A DNA stretch of 41,277 bases, from assembly GCA_934661755.1 (NCBI GenBank), contig CAKUJM010000024.1, positions 1-41,277 of the forward strand. Reading direction: 5' to 3'. Shown piece by piece: positions 23,531-32,359 of this stretch; the first letter of the stretch is position 1; each line of letters opens with the position of its first letter. This stretch comes from an uncultured Lentisphaeria bacterium (GTDB lineage: Bacteria > Verrucomicrobiota > Lentisphaeria > Oligosphaerales > Oligosphaeraceae). The translations under genes and the position numbers were made by a program. The notes under the pieces are model-generated. The model made no database searches. It was given only the letters and a program-made list of their open reading frames with translations, and had not been told where the DNA came from.

Positions 23531-24463
23531 TCAGCTCCACAGTCGGCGGAGGCGGTTCCGGATTTTAGTCCTGATGCTGACAAGCGGCGCCGTCAGCCGG
23601 CAGACGGCGTATCGCGACGGATCCAGCGGCGCCGGCAATTGGCCGGCGTTGATCCAGCCCTGGCGGATGGCGTAGTCGGCGCCCGCGGCGTATTCATGGA
23701 AGAAGCGGATGGCGCGCGGCGTCCAGCCCTGCCAGGGCTTGGGCTGGCCGATGAAATGCACAAAGAGCCGTGACGGAGCCCGGTCCAGGCGGTATTCGGG
23801 GGATGGCTCCGGGGCCTCCGGCGCAAAGCACAGCAGGCTGTTGAGGACCGACTCGTCCAGCTGGTGGTAGAATTTGAGCCGGCGGTCGACGACGCCGACA
23901 TTGCCGGCCGGCAGCACCGCGGCCATCTGGTCCCGCCAATGCCGGAGGAAGTTCCGGGCGCTGCGGTGGACGCTCAGCAGGCATGCCGAACAGCTTTGCC
24001 GCAGCCGCGGCGGGATGCCGGACCCCACGTCCTCCCGCCAGGCATCGAGGATGGCCTGGGGGATGGCGCGGCCGTCCTCGCCGTAGCTGAAATGGCGGAA
24101 TGCCAGCGGATTTTCCTCCGGCGACCGCCGGCGGATGTGGATCTGGCGGTCATCCCGGGGAATGAGCAGCTCCGAGCAGTTGCCGATGAAAAAGCCATCG
24201 CCATCCACCCAGGTGACGTATTCGGTGTCGGCCTGCAGCATCACTTCGGGTTTGGCGCAGGTGAGCGACTGCCCGGAGCCGTCAAGGCTGCGGAGGGCGA
24301 CATCGGGGATGCGCTCCAGGGCGGCGCGCTGCCAGGGCGCGAAGCCGCGTTCGCCGACCAGCACCGGTTCGTCCATGCCATTTCGGCGCATGGATGCGAT
24401 CAGCATCAGTATCCCCCAGAAATACTCCTGGTCACCGGCGGTGGCGATGGTGTTGTCCTTCAT
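23531..24463 (-). CDS. GT8-like nucleotide-sugar transferase, putative
   Basis: A 310-residue protein with GT-A features but not family 2. It begins IATAGDQEYFWGILMLIASMRRNG and carries the metal-binding DxD-type motif in YVTWVDGDGFFIGNCSELL (D87-x-D89), like galactosyl/glucosyl transferases of families 8 or 32. Later HQLDESVLNSLLC and RLFVHFIGQPKPWQGW resemble the C-terminal HFxGxxKPW motif of GT8, including the metal-coordinating His. The family call is by motif only. It overlaps the polymerase gene by ATGA and leads into the GT2 series. Confidence 0.75.
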   Translation of the reverse strand: MKDNTIATAGDQEYFWGILMLIASMRRNGMDEPVLVGERGFAPWQRAALERIPDVALRSLDGSGQSLTCAKPEVMLQADTEYVTWVDGDGFFIGNCSELLIPRDDRQIHIRRRSPEENPLAFRHFSYGEDGRAIPQAILDAWREDVGSGIPPRLRQSCSACLLSVHRSARNFLRHWRDQMAAVLPAGNVGVVDRRLKFYHQLDESVLNSLLCFAPEAPEPSPEYRLDRAPSRLFVHFIGQPKPWQGWTPRAIRFFHEYAAGADYAIRQGWINAGQLPAPLDPSRYAVCRLTAPLVSIRTKIRNRLRRLWS

Positions 24464-25809
24464 GCGTGAAGCTCCTCGGCATAGGGGTTGTCATGGCTTC
24501 GCTGCCGCAGCGTGCGGGCGTTCCGGCTGAGGTAGTCCAGGAATGCGAACAGGACGACCAGCTCCAGAAAATTCACCTGCTGCTTGAGCACCCATTCCAG
24601 CAACGATTGCAGGTAGATCCCGGTGAGGCCGCCGATGATGCCGGCCGGGATGTAGAAGTACGGCGTGCGCCGCAATTTCCCCAGCAGCCGCCAGGCGGCG
24701 CACCAGTAGTAGCCGAAGAGCGCCAGGAGCGCCAGGAGGCAGGGAAGCCCGCATTCGGCGGCCACCAGCAGGTAGATGGTCTCGACAATGCCGTCCTTGT
24801 AATCCTCGGTGAAGCCCCGCCGCGGATCGCGATGCCGGCTGTATTCGTATGGCGGGTTGATCTTGATGCCCCAGTTGTTGATGCCGACGCCCAGCAGCGG
24901 CTCGTCGCGGATCATGTTGATGGCCGCGATGGCGAAGTTGCGCCGGGTCTGGCCTGAGGACTCCGGGGCGCTGGCGAAACGCTCGATCAGCCGCGGGGCG
25001 AAGGCCAGGCCGATGAGCGCCGCCGACAACGCCATGACCGCCAGCGACTGGAATTTGCGTGCCTTCCAGTCATGGAGCAGCGACACTCCGGCGGTGACGG
25101 CGCATCCCAGCGGAAAGCAGGCGATGGCGCCGCGGGAATAGCTGCGCAGCAGCGCCCCCGACGCCAGGATGAACAACCCCAGCGCAAGCCAGGGGCGGAT
25201 CAGCCCGCGGCGGTTCAGGAAGAACGAGAGGAAGATGGTCGCCAGCGGCAGCATGAACATCGCCATGCTGTTCTGGTGGGGGAACTGGGCGCGCACCTGG
25301 TAGACGCCGGCGAAATGCTGCATCACCGCCGATGCGAAGACAAATGCCGTGATGACGGCGAATGCGGCGATGAAGGGCCTGAAGTCGCCGCCGCTGCTGT
25401 CCAGATAGCGGTATGTCGCCAGATAGACCAGGTAGACCATCGCCATCTTCCACAGCTCGAAGAAGGCGAAGAGGATGCTTTCCGCGGTCGCCAGCGACGG
25501 CAATGACAGCAGGAAGTAGCCCAGGTAGAGCACCGTCCCGGCAGTCGGCAATGGCGTGCGCAGGCCGCGCAGGTACAGCATCGCCAGCAGCGCCGCGACC
25601 GCAATCAGGTAGATGAGCGAGACCTCCATGCCGCGGCTGGTGCCGCGGTACAGCTCATGCGAGAAGAAGTTGATCGAGGTGGCGGAAAAGCACAGCAGCG
25701 GCAGCAGCATCGCCGCCATCGCCGCGCGCAGCAGCCGCCTGTCCATCGCCAGGATGGCGGCGGCAAGCGGCACGCTGAGCAAAACCGCGGTGAAGACGAG
25801 GTACTTCAT
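24460..25809 (-). CDS. O-antigen polymerase/ligase family membrane protein (Wzy_C/WaaL-like)
   Basis: An integral inner-membrane protein with about ten to twelve helices, 449 residues. The large periplasmic loop (about 270-340) contains the family signature RRNFAIAAINMIRDEPLLGVGINNWG, followed by FTEDYKDGIVETIYLLVAAECG; conserved His/Arg residues in this loop act in glycan transfer in WaaL. Polymerase (Wzy) and ligase (WaaL) cannot be told apart by sequence; the neighbouring Wza and Wzz homologues favour Wzy. It follows the Wza-type gene by 24 bases. Confidence 0.85.
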   Translation of the reverse strand: MKYLVFTAVLLSVPLAAAILAMDRRLLRAAMAAMLLPLLCFSATSINFFSHELYRGTSRGMEVSLIYLIAVAALLAMLYLRGLRTPLPTAGTVLYLGYFLLSLPSLATAESILFAFFELWKMAMVYLVYLATYRYLDSSGGDFRPFIAAFAVITAFVFASAVMQHFAGVYQVRAQFPHQNSMAMFMLPLATIFLSFFLNRRGLIRPWLALGLFILASGALLRSYSRGAIACFPLGCAVTAGVSLLHDWKARKFQSLAVMALSAALIGLAFAPRLIERFASAPESSGQTRRNFAIAAINMIRDEPLLGVGINNWGIKINPPYEYSRHRDPRRGFTEDYKDGIVETIYLLVAAECGLPCLLALLALFGYYWCAAWRLLGKLRRTPYFYIPAGIIGGLTGIYLQSLLEWVLKQQVNFLELVVLFAFLDYLSRNARTLRQRSHDNPYAEELHA

Positions 25810-25833
25810 TGCAGGGCGCCGGGCGGGGAGGGG

Positions 25834-26856
25834 CTACCGCAGTGCATTCAGGCCGAAGGACGGCATGATCTTGCGGATGAAGACGTTGAATTCGGAGATG
25901 TCGTCCTTGGGCACGTAGACCACGTCGCCGGGCTCAAGCATGACGTTCGGGGAGCGTCCCTGCAGGACGGCGTCCAGGTCGACCTTGTACATGGTCGGGT
26001 TGGCGACGCCGCCGCGGATGATGATGACGAATGGCCAGTAGGTTTCCTTGACATGGCCGCCGGTGGCCAGCAGCTCGAGCAGCCCGAGATTCTTGTCCCA
26101 CAGCCGCTTGTGGGGGTTGTTGACCTCGCCGATCAGGCAGACCATGCTTTCGGAGCGCACCGCGATGTAGACGTAGTCGCCCTTCCGGAGGGTGATGTTG
26201 TGCCGCGGGTCGCCCTGCTCGATGGCCTTGAAGAAGTCCAGCGAGACGATCTTGCCGTCGCGGATGAACAGCGAGTACTTCAGGTCCGCGGCGTCGAGGA
26301 CCTGTCCGTCGTAGTAGCGGGTGGAGGAACCGCCGGCGCGGGCGTAGAGGTCGGTGAGCCGCATGCCGTTGCTGATGGCGTACATGTCGGGCCGGGCGAC
26401 TGCGCCGGCGATGGTGGCGGTCTGGGAGTCGATCTTGATTGGCGAGATGCCGACCTTGGGGTTGCGGATGTATTTCCTGAGCCGTTCTTCGAGGAGGGCG
26501 GAGGCCTCGTCCAGGCGCTTTCCCTCGATCCTGGCCATGCCGACCAGCACCATCCCGATGTATCCATCCGGGGTGACGGTGGTGGTGAGGGTCATGTCCG
26601 GGTGGTTGTACACCCGCACTTCGACCATGTCGCCGGCGTTGATGGTGTATGGCGGCAGCGGCTCGCTTTCGATGCGCGCCAGCTCCGCTTCCTGCCGGGC
26701 GCGGTCCTGTTCGCTGAATCCCGACTCATCGACGATGGCGCTTCTGGACTCCTGGAGAGTCGGGAATTCGTCATAGTTGCGGGTGAAGCGGTTGTAGCAT
26801 CCGGCCAGCAGGAGCGCCGAGGCCGCCGCGGTGCATAATGTCGGGATGGTGCGCAT
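25834..26856 (-). CDS. Wza-type polysaccharide export outer-membrane lipoprotein
   Basis: A secreted lipoprotein, 340 residues, expected to form the outer-membrane channel for polysaccharide. The signal peptide ends in lipobox LLAGC (Cys20). The polysaccharide export domain is PPYTINAGDMVEVRVYNHPDM..VTPDGYIGMVLVG (about 67-110), with SLBB-like domains in IAGAVARPDMYAISNGMRLTDL and VCLIGEVNNPHKRLW. The C-terminus, MLEPGDVVYVPKDDISEFNVFIRKIMP, has the amphipathic helix expected to cross the outer membrane. It lies 72 bases after the chain-length gene. Confidence 0.92.
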   Translation of the reverse strand: MRTIPTLCTAAASALLLAGCYNRFTRNYDEFPTLQESRSAIVDESGFSEQDRARQEAELARIESEPLPPYTINAGDMVEVRVYNHPDMTLTTTVTPDGYIGMVLVGMARIEGKRLDEASALLEERLRKYIRNPKVGISPIKIDSQTATIAGAVARPDMYAISNGMRLTDLYARAGGSSTRYYDGQVLDAADLKYSLFIRDGKIVSLDFFKAIEQGDPRHNITLRKGDYVYIAVRSESMVCLIGEVNNPHKRLWDKNLGLLELLATGGHVKETYWPFVIIIRGGVANPTMYKVDLDAVLQGRSPNVMLEPGDVVYVPKDDISEFNVFIRKIMPSFGLNALR

Positions 26857-26928
26857 GTCGTTTTTTCTCTGTCTGCTGCCTGGCGGTGCGCCGGGGCCGG
26901 CGTTGGCGGCCGCCCGGGATGGCCGGGA

Positions 26929-28911
26929 TCAGGCGACGGTGTCCTGGCGGTCGTCATCGCCCAGCATCACCGCATAGAGCTTGCGGCCGGCCTTCTGGTG
27001 CACGCCGATCAGGAACCGCAGCGTCGATCGGCGGGTTTTCCGGGGTTCGGCCAGCAGCATCGAGGTGTCGCAAAGGCCGGACATCTGCTGGAAGAGGATG
27101 CTGTGCCGGGTCATGTCGCTGGTGCGCAGGACGATGATGACATCGTAGGATTCCTCCAGGAGCTTGAGGTCCTCGCCCAGGAGGTTGATTTCCGCGCCGG
27201 TGAGGGCGCGCGTGGTCTCGACGGGGAGGAATCCGCGGCCTCCGGAATGGAACACCGCGTTGAGCTGGGTGGAGTTGTGCGGTTCCATGAAATCGCGGGA
27301 GGGGACGATCTTGATCAGGAGGAGGCGTCTGCCGTTGGCGGCGAACTGCCGCGCCAGGGCGTCGCCGAGGCTGTCGGACGCCGCGGAGTCGTCGGGGCAG
27401 CCGATGAATAGCCGCCGGCAATCGGGGCGCAGCTGGAAGAATTTGTAGTATACCGCGCTCAAGGCGAATTTGCCGCGGCGGTTGTCGCCGGCATAGCTGC
27501 CGGGGGTGCCGGGGAGGATTCCGACGGGGGTGAGGCCGTAGTAGCACTCCAGTTCCGCGTAGTTGCGCAGCCTGCCGACGCCAAGCTGGGCCAGCAGCAC
27601 CGCCACCGCGCCGCCGGCGGTGAGGAACACCGCGAGGAAAAGCATCGCCGAGACGGTTTTCTTGTTGAAGGCGCTGATCCTGACGGCGTGGCTGGCCTGC
27701 TCGATGGGCTGCAGCTCGTTCCCGGAGGCGTTCTTGAGGTAGTCGAGGTCGGTGAGGCGGTTCTCCGAGGTCTCCAGGGCGCGCAGGTTGGCGTCCTGGA
27801 GCAGCTTGAGCTGGTTGAGGCGGGGGAGAATCCCGATGATCCGTTCCAGAAGCTGGTGGTTGCGGTCGATTTCGGCCTTGAGGACCCTGATGCTGGAGGC
27901 GATGGTGCTTTCCGTGGCCAGCGTCTTCTCCAGGCGTTCCCGGAGCCTCTCGGCGGCATCCAGGCTGTCGGGATTGAAATCGCTGATCTCCTCGGCGGCC
28001 AGGAAGTCGTCGTAGGCCTTCTGGGCGGCCTGGCGCTGGGCGCGCAGCGCCTGCAATTTGGGGTTGTTCTCGGTGTAGAGGGGCTCGGCGGCCAGCAGGT
28101 CGCTGTCGAGGTCATGGATCGTCCGCAGCAGCGTGCGGAGCTTGGCGGCGTGGCGCAGTGCGCGGGGATTGGCGGCCTGGATGGCGATGGCCAGCCTGGC
28201 CTTGGCGTCGGCGGCGTCCGCCAGGCGGACATTGAGGTCAAAGAGCGCCTGCTCCTGTTCGCCGATCAGCTTGACCAGCCGGGACTGCTCGCTTTCCAGA
28301 TCGGCCAGGCCCAGCTGGCTGCCGAGGGCGACGATCTGCTCCGAGGTGTCGCGGATCTTCGCCTGCAGATCTTGGTGCTGCTGCCGGGCGATGCCGGTCC
28401 AGCTGTCCAGGTCCGCCAGGCGGAAATTGCGGTATTCCTCCTTGCAGACCTTGGCGAAGATGTTCGCCCGGATGGCGGCCTCCTCGCCGGTGTTGCCGCC
28501 GGTGGTGATGGTGAAGAGATGGAAATGGCTGCGGTCCTGGCTGATCCTGACCTGGCCGGGGGCGATCGGGTCGCAGCCGGCCTTCTGCAGTTCCTCGTTG
28601 GCGCGCTCGCGGATGATGCTCCGTGAAAAGAGCTGGAGCATCGCGTTGTCGTCGATGGGGCGGATGTATTCGGAGTCCTTGGGCTGGAAGAGCAGCTTCA
28701 GCTCGGCGGCGTAGCGCCGGGGCGATTTGGCGTCGCGATGGGCCAGGAAGGCGCATTGCGCCAGCAGCAGGAACGCAAACAGCCCCAGGAAGAGCGACAG
28801 GTGCCTTCTCAGCAGCAGCTGCACCAGGCGCCGCAGGTGATCCATCCGCAGGAGCTGCTCCTGTTCCGGGTCAATCGCCGCATTGGTGTCTTGTGGGTTG
28901 TCGTTTTTCAT
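26929..28911 (-). CDS. Wzz/Wzc-like chain-length protein with a degenerate kinase domain
   Basis: A polysaccharide co-polymerase of the inner membrane, 660 residues. Start 28911 opens MKNDNPQDTNA. Membrane helices lie at about 36-56 and 421-442, with long periplasmic coiled coil between (about 170-410). The cytoplasmic C-terminus (about 445-650) aligns with bacterial tyrosine kinases, but the Walker A site reads FIGCPDDSAASDSLGDALA (503-520) with no GxGKST. Walker A' (LLLIKIVPSRD) and Walker B (YDVIIVLRTSD) have also lost their key Asp residues, and there is no tyrosine cluster at the end. It therefore looks like a pseudokinase that may act as a scaffold for chain length without phosphorylation control. 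Confidence 0.85.
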   Translation of the reverse strand: MKNDNPQDTNAAIDPEQEQLLRMDHLRRLVQLLLRRHLSLFLGLFAFLLLAQCAFLAHRDAKSPRRYAAELKLLFQPKDSEYIRPIDDNAMLQLFSRSIIRERANEELQKAGCDPIAPGQVRISQDRSHFHLFTITTGGNTGEEAAIRANIFAKVCKEEYRNFRLADLDSWTGIARQQHQDLQAKIRDTSEQIVALGSQLGLADLESEQSRLVKLIGEQEQALFDLNVRLADAADAKARLAIAIQAANPRALRHAAKLRTLLRTIHDLDSDLLAAEPLYTENNPKLQALRAQRQAAQKAYDDFLAAEEISDFNPDSLDAAERLRERLEKTLATESTIASSIRVLKAEIDRNHQLLERIIGILPRLNQLKLLQDANLRALETSENRLTDLDYLKNASGNELQPIEQASHAVRISAFNKKTVSAMLFLAVFLTAGGAVAVLLAQLGVGRLRNYAELECYYGLTPVGILPGTPGSYAGDNRRGKFALSAVYYKFFQLRPDCRRLFIGCPDDSAASDSLGDALARQFAANGRRLLLIKIVPSRDFMEPHNSTQLNAVFHSGGRGFLPVETTRALTGAEINLLGEDLKLLEESYDVIIVLRTSDMTRHSILFQQMSGLCDTSMLLAEPRKTRRSTLRFLIGVHQKAGRKLYAVMLGDDDRQDTVA

Positions 28912-28957
28912 GGTTGATGCGGCCTTCCGCCGGCGCGCCGGCGGAGGCTGCGGCGTG

Positions 28958-30043
28958 CTAATTGAAAACTGACCACAGCCGCTGCAGGCGCCGCCGGGCC
29001 GAGGCCGGGAATGCGCCGCCGCGGGCGTGGGCTTCGTAGAGCAGCGCGAGCACCCGCGCCACCGGGTCGTCAAATGCGGATCGGGAAAAGTCCAGGGTGC
29101 GCGAACGCAGCGTCCAGCGCAGGAACTCGCGCGGCGAGCAGGCGTGCTGGCGGCGGCAGAACTGGTGCAGTTGCCGCCGCACCGATGGCGGTCGCGGAAT
29201 GCCCGGCGGCGGCAACTGGAGCAGCGCGCAGACCACCGACAGCCACATGCCGCGCAGGCATTCGATGGCTTCGGCGGTCTGGAAAAGGAATGAGGACGAC
29301 GGCGAGAATTTCAACTTCACCGCCTGTGGATAGAGCGTCCCCAGCGACCCGGCGTCTTCCGAGGCGGCGCCGGAGAGCGCCACGGCTCGGTCGCGGATGT
29401 CCCAGCGGTAGCGGCGGGTGAAAATCAGCCAGGCGTCACCCATCCCGAGCACGCATTTGTTCATGTTGCGGTTGATGAAGTCGGCCGACGCCTGGTCCCG
29501 GGGAACGCCGCCGCACGCCGACAGCCGCTCGCCGGCCAGAAGCAGCCCCATGCCGCGGTTCAGCATCAGCCGCATCGCCTCCATGGCCGGCAATTCCTCC
29601 GGATGCATCGCGGGGATGCATCCGCCCAGCAGCCGGCTGTCGCCAAAAATGGCGACATGGCCGCGCAGCAGCTCCTGCATCATCAGCGTCCGCGCATTGC
29701 GGCGCAGCTGCCGCGCCGTCATCGGCCTGCTGAAATCCACGTCAATGCCCAGGCGTGGCCGCCACTGGCGTCCGATTGCCGCCAGCGCCTCCGCGATCCG
29801 CCGCCGGGCGCGGCGGCCGGCTCCGGATTCGGCGACGACGATGAAATCCAGGTCGTTGTAAAGCGTGAAGCGACCGTCTGGCAGACGCCGCACGCCGCCC
29901 TCGCCGCGGCCATAGCCGCCGCCCAGGAAGACCCCGGACAGCCCCGGCAGCGCCATCCCCGCCAGCTGGTCCGACAGCTCCCGCATCGCCGTTTGCAGCA
30001 GCGCCTCGGCGCCTTGGTCATGATTGCCGGTGAAGTAATGCAT
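28958..30043 (-). CDS. Pol-beta-type nucleotidyltransferase-fold protein in the polysaccharide operon
   Basis: A 361-residue cytoplasmic protein I cannot match to a named family. Residues 38-49 (VFLGGGYGRGEG) and LYNDLDFIVV (61-70, D64 and D66) form the GG/GS plus DxD motif of the Pol-beta nucleotidyltransferase fold, and GIDVDFS (99-105) offers the third carboxylate. The rest is helical and Arg-rich. Start 30043 (MHYFTGNHDQ) is chosen because the frame above it overlaps the upstream gene. Members of this fold transfer NMP to protein, sugar or antibiotic. The setting suggests a step in polysaccharide or lipid-carrier modification, or a regulatory nucleotidylation, but that is speculation. Confidence 0.7.
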   Translation of the reverse strand: MHYFTGNHDQGAEALLQTAMRELSDQLAGMALPGLSGVFLGGGYGRGEGGVRRLPDGRFTLYNDLDFIVVAESGAGRRARRRIAEALAAIGRQWRPRLGIDVDFSRPMTARQLRRNARTLMMQELLRGHVAIFGDSRLLGGCIPAMHPEELPAMEAMRLMLNRGMGLLLAGERLSACGGVPRDQASADFINRNMNKCVLGMGDAWLIFTRRYRWDIRDRAVALSGAASEDAGSLGTLYPQAVKLKFSPSSSFLFQTAEAIECLRGMWLSVVCALLQLPPPGIPRPPSVRRQLHQFCRRQHACSPREFLRWTLRSRTLDFSRSAFDDPVARVLALLYEAHARGGAFPASARRRLQRLWSVFN

Positions 30044-30062
30044 TGACGATGGCCGTGGCGGT

Positions 30063-31289
30063 TCAGACGCCTTCTGAGACCAGGCGGTTGATGACGCTCT
30101 TGCATGCAAGCTGGAGGATCATCGGGACGGATCGGTGGTGGCAGTAGTAGAGGTCGTCGATGAGCTGCTGCGCCGGGTCAAGGCGGTTGCCAAAGCCCTC
30201 GGATGCGCAGATGACGTAATGGCGGTCATCCCCGTTCTGCCGGATCAGCCGCCCGCCGTGGAAAAGCGCGTCCAGCACCTTCGGATAGCGGTCCAGGGAC
30301 AGCCACTGCCAGCAGAAGCTCCTGCGGAAATGCTCGCCGAGGAGCAGCGCCACGGCGTATGGCAGCAGGGCGCCGGATGCCAGGACCAGCAGCATCATCC
30401 ATTCAAAGAGCGTGCAGAACGCCACGCCGTGGAATGAGCGCATCCCGGAGGCCACGCCGACCTCGTCCTGATCGACGTAGACCCCGTTCCCGACATCGAT
30501 GATGCGTTCCCGGCTGACAATCTTGTTGCAAAATTCCATCCGGCTGCCGACGAAGGTGCAGTCCATCACCAGCGTGTGGTCGATGACGGTGCCGGAATCC
30601 AGCAGCGAGCCGTCGCCGATGATCGCGCCATTGCGCAGCGTGCAGCCGCGCTCCAGGCAGGTGCGGTCGCCCAGCAGCACCGGCGCCTTGATGACGCAGT
30701 CCTGCTTGATCGCCACATCCATCCCGATGCAGACGCCGTCCTCGCCCGAGTACCCCGGCAGGTTGCACCACATCGGGTTTTCCAGGATGGCGAAATTGAG
30801 GTCGAAGTACGCCTGGAGGCTGTCGAAGCGGGCGAATGGCGCATTGCAGCGCAGCAGGCGCCGCCCGCGCCACAGGAAGATGCCGTCGCATCCGTCATCC
30901 CCGGTGGAGCAGGGTGTCAGGTTCTCCAGCAGCTCCCCGGCGGCGGCGACCCGCGGCATGACCGGCCCGCGGAAGATGACGGCGTCGCCCTCGTCCAGGA
31001 GCGCGGCATGACGGCGGCAGAGCCGGCCGAGGCCCGGGCAGAGGGCCTCGCCGCCGTACCGGACTTGCAGTGGCCAGTACGGTGCGCGCAATTGCAGCTC
31101 CCGCCCGAACCGGTGGTCGGGCGCGTAGTCCATTATCCGCACCTGGCTGGCATTGAGCATCGAGCACAAGTCGAGCAGATGGACGGCGAAGGGCTTCCCC
31201 GCCAGCGGCAACGAGCAGAGGCTCCGTCGCGGGAAGAACTGCCAGCACCATTCGAAATCGCCGGTGTATGGGAAGATGATCGCGTTCAT
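30063..31289 (-). CDS. Sugar-nucleotidyltransferase-like protein with left-handed beta-helix and membrane helix
   Basis: 408 residues. The N-terminus (FPRRSLCSLPLAGKPFAVHLLDL) recalls sugar-phosphate nucleotidyltransferases, but the GxGTRL signature is missing. Residues about 188-275 are hexapeptide repeats of a left-handed beta helix (IGMDVAIKQDCVIKAPVLLG, LRNGAIIGDGSLLDSGTVID). A hydrophobic segment follows (FEWMMLLVLASGALLPYAVALLLG), then a soluble C-terminus. It overlaps the sugar transferase stop by one base (TGATG). I infer a membrane-bound, possibly non-catalytic or acyl-/nucleotidyl-transferring partner of the initiating enzyme. Confidence 0.75.
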   Translation of the reverse strand: MNAIIFPYTGDFEWCWQFFPRRSLCSLPLAGKPFAVHLLDLCSMLNASQVRIMDYAPDHRFGRELQLRAPYWPLQVRYGGEALCPGLGRLCRRHAALLDEGDAVIFRGPVMPRVAAAGELLENLTPCSTGDDGCDGIFLWRGRRLLRCNAPFARFDSLQAYFDLNFAILENPMWCNLPGYSGEDGVCIGMDVAIKQDCVIKAPVLLGDRTCLERGCTLRNGAIIGDGSLLDSGTVIDHTLVMDCTFVGSRMEFCNKIVSRERIIDVGNGVYVDQDEVGVASGMRSFHGVAFCTLFEWMMLLVLASGALLPYAVALLLGEHFRRSFCWQWLSLDRYPKVLDALFHGGRLIRQNGDDRHYVICASEGFGNRLDPAQQLIDDLYYCHHRSVPMILQLACKSVINRLVSEGV

Positions 31290-32023
31290 CAGTAGGCGCC
31301 CCTGCCGGTGAGGATGGCGGGGATGGTGCGCAGGAGGATTGCCAGATCCCCCCGGAAGCTGCGTGAATGGATGTACGCCTTGTCCAGCTGGACCTGCTGC
31401 GAGAACGGGACGTCGCTGCGCCCGCCGACTTGCCAGAGGCAGGTGAGCCCGGGGATGGCGTTGAGGCGCTTGCGGTCCTCCAGCGAGTAGCGGGCGACCT
31501 CGGAGGGCAGCGGCGGCCGCGGCCCCACCAGGCTCATGTCGCCCAGCAGCACATTGAGGAGCTGCGGCAGCTCGTCCAGGCTGGACCGGCGCAGAAGACG
31601 CCCCAGCGGCGTCACCCGGGGGTCGTGCCTCATCTTGAAGATGACGCCGTCGCGGGACTCGTTGCTGGAGAGCAGCGCCTGCTTGCGGCGGTCGGCGTCA
31701 ATGTACATGGTGCGGAATTTGTAGAATTTGAAATGCCGTCCGAAGCGCCCGACCCGGGTCTGGGTGTAGATCGCCGGGCCTTTCGAGGTCAGGCGGACCG
31801 CCAATGCTAGCAGCGCCAGCAGCGGCGAAAGCAGGATGACGCCGGCCAGCGCCCCGGCGATGTCGAAGAGCCGCTTGACGGCATACGAGCCGGCCACGGT
31901 GAAATTCCAAAGCCGCATCCGCATCACCGGGTGGCGGCGGCCGCGGGCGCGCTGCGAGAGCTCCTCGGCCAGCTCCTGGAGCTCCCCGGGCCGCGCCCCA
32001 TGGTTGTCCGGCTGATCCGCCAT
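31289..32023 (-). CDS. Polyprenyl-phosphate sugar-1-phosphate transferase (initiating glycosyltransferase)
   Basis: Loads the first sugar-1-phosphate onto undecaprenyl phosphate to start a repeat unit. It has 244 residues, the short (monotopic, PglC-like) type, with a single hydrophobic segment at about 53-73 (LFDIAGALAGVILLSPLLAL) and no five-helix N-terminal domain. The catalytic core shows FYKFRTMYIDAD, RRSSLDELPQLLNVLLGDMS, SLVGPRPPLPSEVARY and LNAIPGLTCLWQVGGRSD. The Hpt gene ends 5 bases before its start, tying the pathway to the signalling genes. Confidence 0.95.
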   Translation of the reverse strand: MADQPDNHGARPGELQELAEELSQRARGRRHPVMRMRLWNFTVAGSYAVKRLFDIAGALAGVILLSPLLALLALAVRLTSKGPAIYTQTRVGRFGRHFKFYKFRTMYIDADRRKQALLSSNESRDGVIFKMRHDPRVTPLGRLLRRSSLDELPQLLNVLLGDMSLVGPRPPLPSEVARYSLEDRKRLNAIPGLTCLWQVGGRSDVPFSQQVQLDKAYIHSRSFRGDLAILLRTIPAILTGRGAY

Positions 32024-32028
32024 GGCCT

Positions 32029-32346
32029 TCAGACCGGGGAGAAGCCGCGCTCCAGTTCCTCGGCCAGCCGCCGGCAGCCGTCGCGGTCGCGGGCCTTGCC
32101 CGCTTCCTGCAGCGCCATGGCCAGATCGCGCAGCTGTCCAAGGCCGACAATTGCCGAATCGCCCTTGATGGTGTGGGCGGTCTCCTCCAGACGCGTCCAG
32201 TCGGCGGCCGCCAATGCCGCGCGCGCCGCCGCGATCTTCCGTGGGAAGGAGGCGAGGAACTCGTTGTAGATCTCGGCGATGGCGGCCTCGTCATCCACGC
32301 AGAGCTGCCGGCGGAGGTGGTTGAATGCGATTTCCTTCTGGGTCAT
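32029..32346 (-). CDS. Histidine phosphotransfer (Hpt) protein
   Basis: A single-domain phosphorelay carrier, 105 residues, all helical. The phospho-accepting histidine is H58 in EETAHTIKGDSAIVG, the standard motif. In phosphorelays such proteins pass phosphate from a hybrid kinase to a response regulator; the gene immediately upstream (13-base gap) encodes the likely target. The arrangement matches HptB beside HsbR in Pseudomonas aeruginosa. No hybrid kinase is in the window. Confidence 0.9.
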   Translation of the reverse strand: MTQKEIAFNHLRRQLCVDDEAAIAEIYNEFLASFPRKIAAARAALAAADWTRLEETAHTIKGDSAIVGLGQLRDLAMALQEAGKARDRDGCRRLAEELERGFSPV

Positions 32347-32359
32347 TTGGGATGCTCCT

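Noticed and set aside
26929..28911. Active bacterial tyrosine kinase
   Set aside because: Walker A, A' and B signatures and the tyrosine cluster are absent.
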